DNA from: Copromyces sp. CBS 386.78
Lineage: Eukaryota > Ascomycota > Sordariomycetes > Sordariales > Sordariaceae
NCBI GenBank assembly: GCA_030685235.1
Contig: MU839106.1
Coordinates: forward strand, 248,001-312,000
Length of the DNA: 64,000 bases
Direction of reading: 5' to 3'
The translations under genes and the position numbers were made by a program. The notes beneath the pieces were generated by a model. It was not told the origin of the DNA and searched no databases. It saw only the letters and a program-made list of their open reading frames with translations. Shown in pieces: positions 60,691-64,000 of the stretch (position 1 is the first letter of the stretch; every line of letters starts with the position of its first letter).

Positions 60691-63600
60691 TCTTTAAATT
60701 ATTATTAATCTATTTTTTAATAATAATAATTTTTATAAGTAATATATATTATAACCGTACGTTAGGAAATTATTCTCCTAATTATAATTCGATTTTATAA
60801 TCGTATAAATAATAAGGAAGGATTTTCTCTACTAACGAAGGTAGGAAAGCGGCGACCTTATTAATATACTTCCGTCCCTTAAAATGGTTTAAAATTTCGA
60901 TAATTTCTTCCTTAGTTTTTAATAGCCGGTTTACTTTATTAAGAAATTTCTTTATATCCTCCTCGTCGACTTTAATTAAATATATTTATTAAATAATCTC
61001 TTCGTATACGGGCGTATTGGTTTCGAAATTTCCGGTAAAGTTAATTACTTTAGCGAGGATTACGGCTTTTTAAATATTTTTTAAAGTATAAATATTAATT
61101 ATTTTATTAATAAAGTTATAAAGGGCGGGGGATAGACTTTCCTTATACTTCCTTCTATCGCCTTCTATAATACTATTAATTATTTCTTCGGTTAAATTTA
61201 AATTTTAAAGATCCGTTATAGCCGCTAGCCTTTCGATTTTAGTGTAGTTTGTAACGTACGGCTACAATTATTCCTTTTTATAAATAAAATTAAATACAAT
61301 TATATTAAGTACCCTAATATTATTAAAGTTAAATTTATAATTAGGCTTACGAAGATAATAGTATTAAGGGCGATTCGCGCTAATTAAAATGCGGCGGCTA
61401 CCTATATATATATAGGGCTTGTAAAGTACGGGGCTCTTAATTTTAATAAAGAGAGCGGCAATGCCGGTAATAGTAATTTTAAATTTAGCCCTCCGGGCTA
61501 CTAGTATTTTAATAAGAGCGGGGATTGTATAGTAGCCGGTCTTAAAATCGATTTTAGGTTTAATAACGATAAAAGGGAATTCGGGAGTAGATAAAGGTTT
61601 TGGAGCGGGCTCCGCCGCAATCTTTTTAATCTTTTCTTTCTTAATAATTAAAGGGCGAAATTCCTCCTTTTTAACGGTTAGAAAGGGAAATTCGGTTTCT
61701 TCCTTTTTAATTAGCGGTAGAAGGGTTAAGCGGACGGAGGCTACCGAAACCCGGTTAGTAAGGGTTTTAAGCGCTACCGTTTAGTATTTAAGGAGATTTA
61801 TTAATAAATAGCGGCCTTAATAAGCGGTATAGCTAAAATATATATTATACTACTTGTAATCGATTTTAGGCCGATAGTATTGTATTTATAGGAAGCTTAA
61901 GATAATTAAGTGTTTCTTAGAAATATTATAAATTAGGAAAGTAATCGTTTCTTCGTAAAGGCCGATCCGGAATTTAATTATTATTCCTTTAGAAATAATA
62001 CTTTTAATTACTTTATTAGTAAAAACGAACTTCTTTATTTTTAATAATTAGAAACAGGGAAGGTTATTCTTAACGATAAAGGAGCGATTAATAAATATAA
62101 AAGCGGAGTAATTACTATTAATAAGAGTAATATAATAGTTTTTATGCGAACGGGTTATAATATAAGAAGATAAAAATATTGAATTTAGGGAAGTAGAATT
62201 ATTTAACGATTGAACTTTAATTTCCTTTAAACCCTTTAATTCTACAGAGTTTAAAATTCGTCTCTTAAATATAATCCGGCCAGGCTTCTATACGTAATTA
62301 TATATAGAAATTAAACGTTTTCCTAATTGTTATAATATTTTCTATTAGCGGCGGGCTTAGTAGTTAGAGCGGCCGGAATAATTAAAGTAGTATCGGTAGC
62401 GCGGACCTACTTTTAATTATAATTTTTATTACGACCTTTATTCTTTAATTTTTTATTAGCGGAATATTAAGGGCCTTAGGAACCGTAATTAACCGAAGTA
62501 ATATAGTCGCGGGCAATATAGTTAAATTTACTATAACGACGGTAAAGGCTATTATAAGAATGTTAATTGAGAATATCCTTATAAATAAAGATTACGAAAT
62601 TAACGGCGTTTAAATTTATTTTATTACCGCCCTAGTTAATAAGGACGTTATCGGTAGAAGGTTTAGCGTTAAAGCGACTTCCGCTATTATTATTATTATT
62701 AGCGCTGCTATTAGGGTTAAAAAAATAATTTACTATCTTTTAACGATAATCTACGTCTTTAAAATTACTGGCGATATTACAATATATTTTGAATTAACGT
62801 TTAAAATCGTTATCGGGGGGAAGGTCGCGGTAAGTAAGAATATTATAGAGACGTTTATTAATTTTATTCTAAAAATAATAAACTTTTATTGAATTATCGA
62901 AACCGTAGAAATTTATTAAATTAGTTAATTTAAATTCAAAATCTACGAAAAATATATTCTTTATATATAGTTCTTATAAACGGCGGCCGGCATTTATTTT
63001 GAAATTTATATTTTAGAAACGAAAAATTAAATATTTTATAAATTTAATGCCTATCTTCTAGCGCTAATTTATTTTATTGGGGTCCGATTAGATTACGTCT
63101 AGATTATTTTAAATACCGGATAAGATTTTAAATCCTAAAAGTATAGCAGTATAAATAATTTTAATATTTTTAGAAGAATAAAGAGTAGCGTTATATTTTT
63201 ATTAGGATTAAATTTAGAAACGCTAAGCTTTAAAAATTTTATATCTACGAACGGGGCCGCTAATCTCTTTACCGGTAAAAATCGGCGGGTTTTCTACTAT
63301 TTAGCGAAGAAAGGAGGATATAATTACTTTTATAATTATATTACTAACGGAAGAAAAAAAGGAAATTTATACTTTAAAAGTATTATATTCTGCGAATAAA
63401 GTATCGTAAGCGGATTTAAAATTAACGTAGTTGAAATTCTTTTAATTAAAATTAAATTAAGCGTTATCAACTATTTAGCGGGCGGTCTTAAATTCTTTTT
63501 TAGAGTATTCAAAGTTATTAGTAATATTATTGCAAAGTACGAAATTAGTACGATAGAAGCGATTGAAGGGTATAATAATAAATTAGAAAGTAGGGTAATA

Positions 63601-64000
63601 AGTAATAACGGCCGTATTTTCGAAGTATTCGTAAAGAATAAATAGGCCATTTTTTTAATTGAAGCTTTTAAAGAAGTTAGTAAAGGCTACGTTTTTAGGA
63701 ATTTCGAGAAGTATAATATAATAAACTATAATATCGAATTTAATTTCGAAGGTTTTATTAAAGGCGGAGTGTAGTAAATTTAAATTAAAAGCGCTAACCC
63801 TAGGAGTTACGAGGTTAGTGAGATTACTACTACTAGAATTGCTATTTAGGGAGAAAAAGGTAGGATTATTATTATTATAAAGTATAAAATAAAAGAGAAG
63901 TAACTACTTAGGATAGAAGAAGGGTAAAAGTCCGCTATTAGGACTATTTAATAAGAAGGTCCGCTACTAGGACCGTTTAAAGTAGTCGAAATGAAGCGAT

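Larger units (their letters stand above)
57337..64000 (-). mobile_element. Degraded Ty3/gypsy retrotransposon (younger copy), runs off the window
   Basis: Minus-strand element with its 3' LTR at about 57337-57567, integrase at about 59080-58750, RNase H region between, and reverse transcriptase at about 60690-60190. Gag and protease should lie between about 61 kb and the window end; this region is too degraded to delimit. It is AT-rich with TAA/TAG stops in former coding frames. The 5' LTR is outside the window. Confidence 0.85.

Noticed and set aside
27246..64000. CRISPR-like spacing of repeats
   Set aside because: The repeats are simple-sequence, TIR or transposon-derived, not evenly spaced with unique spacers, and the host is eukaryotic.

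Overview
The window looks like a filamentous ascomycete (Pezizomycotina, probably Sordariomycetes). Evidence: short GT-AG introns of about 54-140 nt with CTRAY-type branch sites, a fungal Zn(II)2Cys6 regulator, a Sec72-type TPR protein, an intron-containing nuclear tRNA-Glu, and large AT-rich blocks with the signature of repeat-induced point mutation (RIP: CpA/TpG almost gone, TpA-rich, ATG nearly absent).

Layout. Positions 1-7.7 kb are balanced-composition DNA with no gene I can recognise; they hold a 413-bp MITE-like element (6747-7159) with terminal inverted repeats and an ACA target duplication. A multi-exon TauD/TfdA-type Fe(II)/2-oxoglutarate oxygenase lies on the minus strand (7700-9245). 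Positions 9.25-14.8 kb are again gene-poor and end in a pyrimidine-rich leader. An eight-exon zinc-cluster protein (14845-17991, 887 aa) follows, then tRNA-Glu(CTC) (18924-19014, minus), the Sec72-like gene (19889-20572) and a small conserved protein (22697-23050, minus) with a possible alternative first exon at 23349-23405. Positions 23.4-27.2 kb show nothing I can assign.

From 27.2 kb to the end the window is mainly a nested graveyard of RIP-mutated mobile elements. (a) A hAT transposon at 27246-30454 has a perfect 8-bp target duplication and a recognisable C-terminal dimerisation domain. (b) A normal-composition island (30463-32989) carries a spliced gene for a cysteine-rich zinc-binding-like protein (31734-32363, minus). 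(c) An element with about 100-bp inverted repeats (32990-40055) is itself interrupted by a TA-flanked, Tc1/mariner-type element (33115-36061). (d) A 1352-bp element with 89-bp inverted repeats (43854-45205) is inserted in a direct-repeat array. (e) Two minus-strand Ty3/gypsy retrotransposons follow: one (about 57337 to the window end) appears inserted into the other (about 54.4-57.3 kb). Blocks at 40.3-43.6, 45.6-48.0 and 48.4-54 kb are RIP-degraded and not assigned.

The host genes appear to be independent transcription units, not an operon or an evident cluster. Exon models below were built by hand from splice signals and reading-frame continuity. I found no convincing new biological system. 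The most interesting items are the nested-element stratigraphy, a zinc cluster split by a retainable in-frame intron, and a tRNA-like segment inside an LTR.
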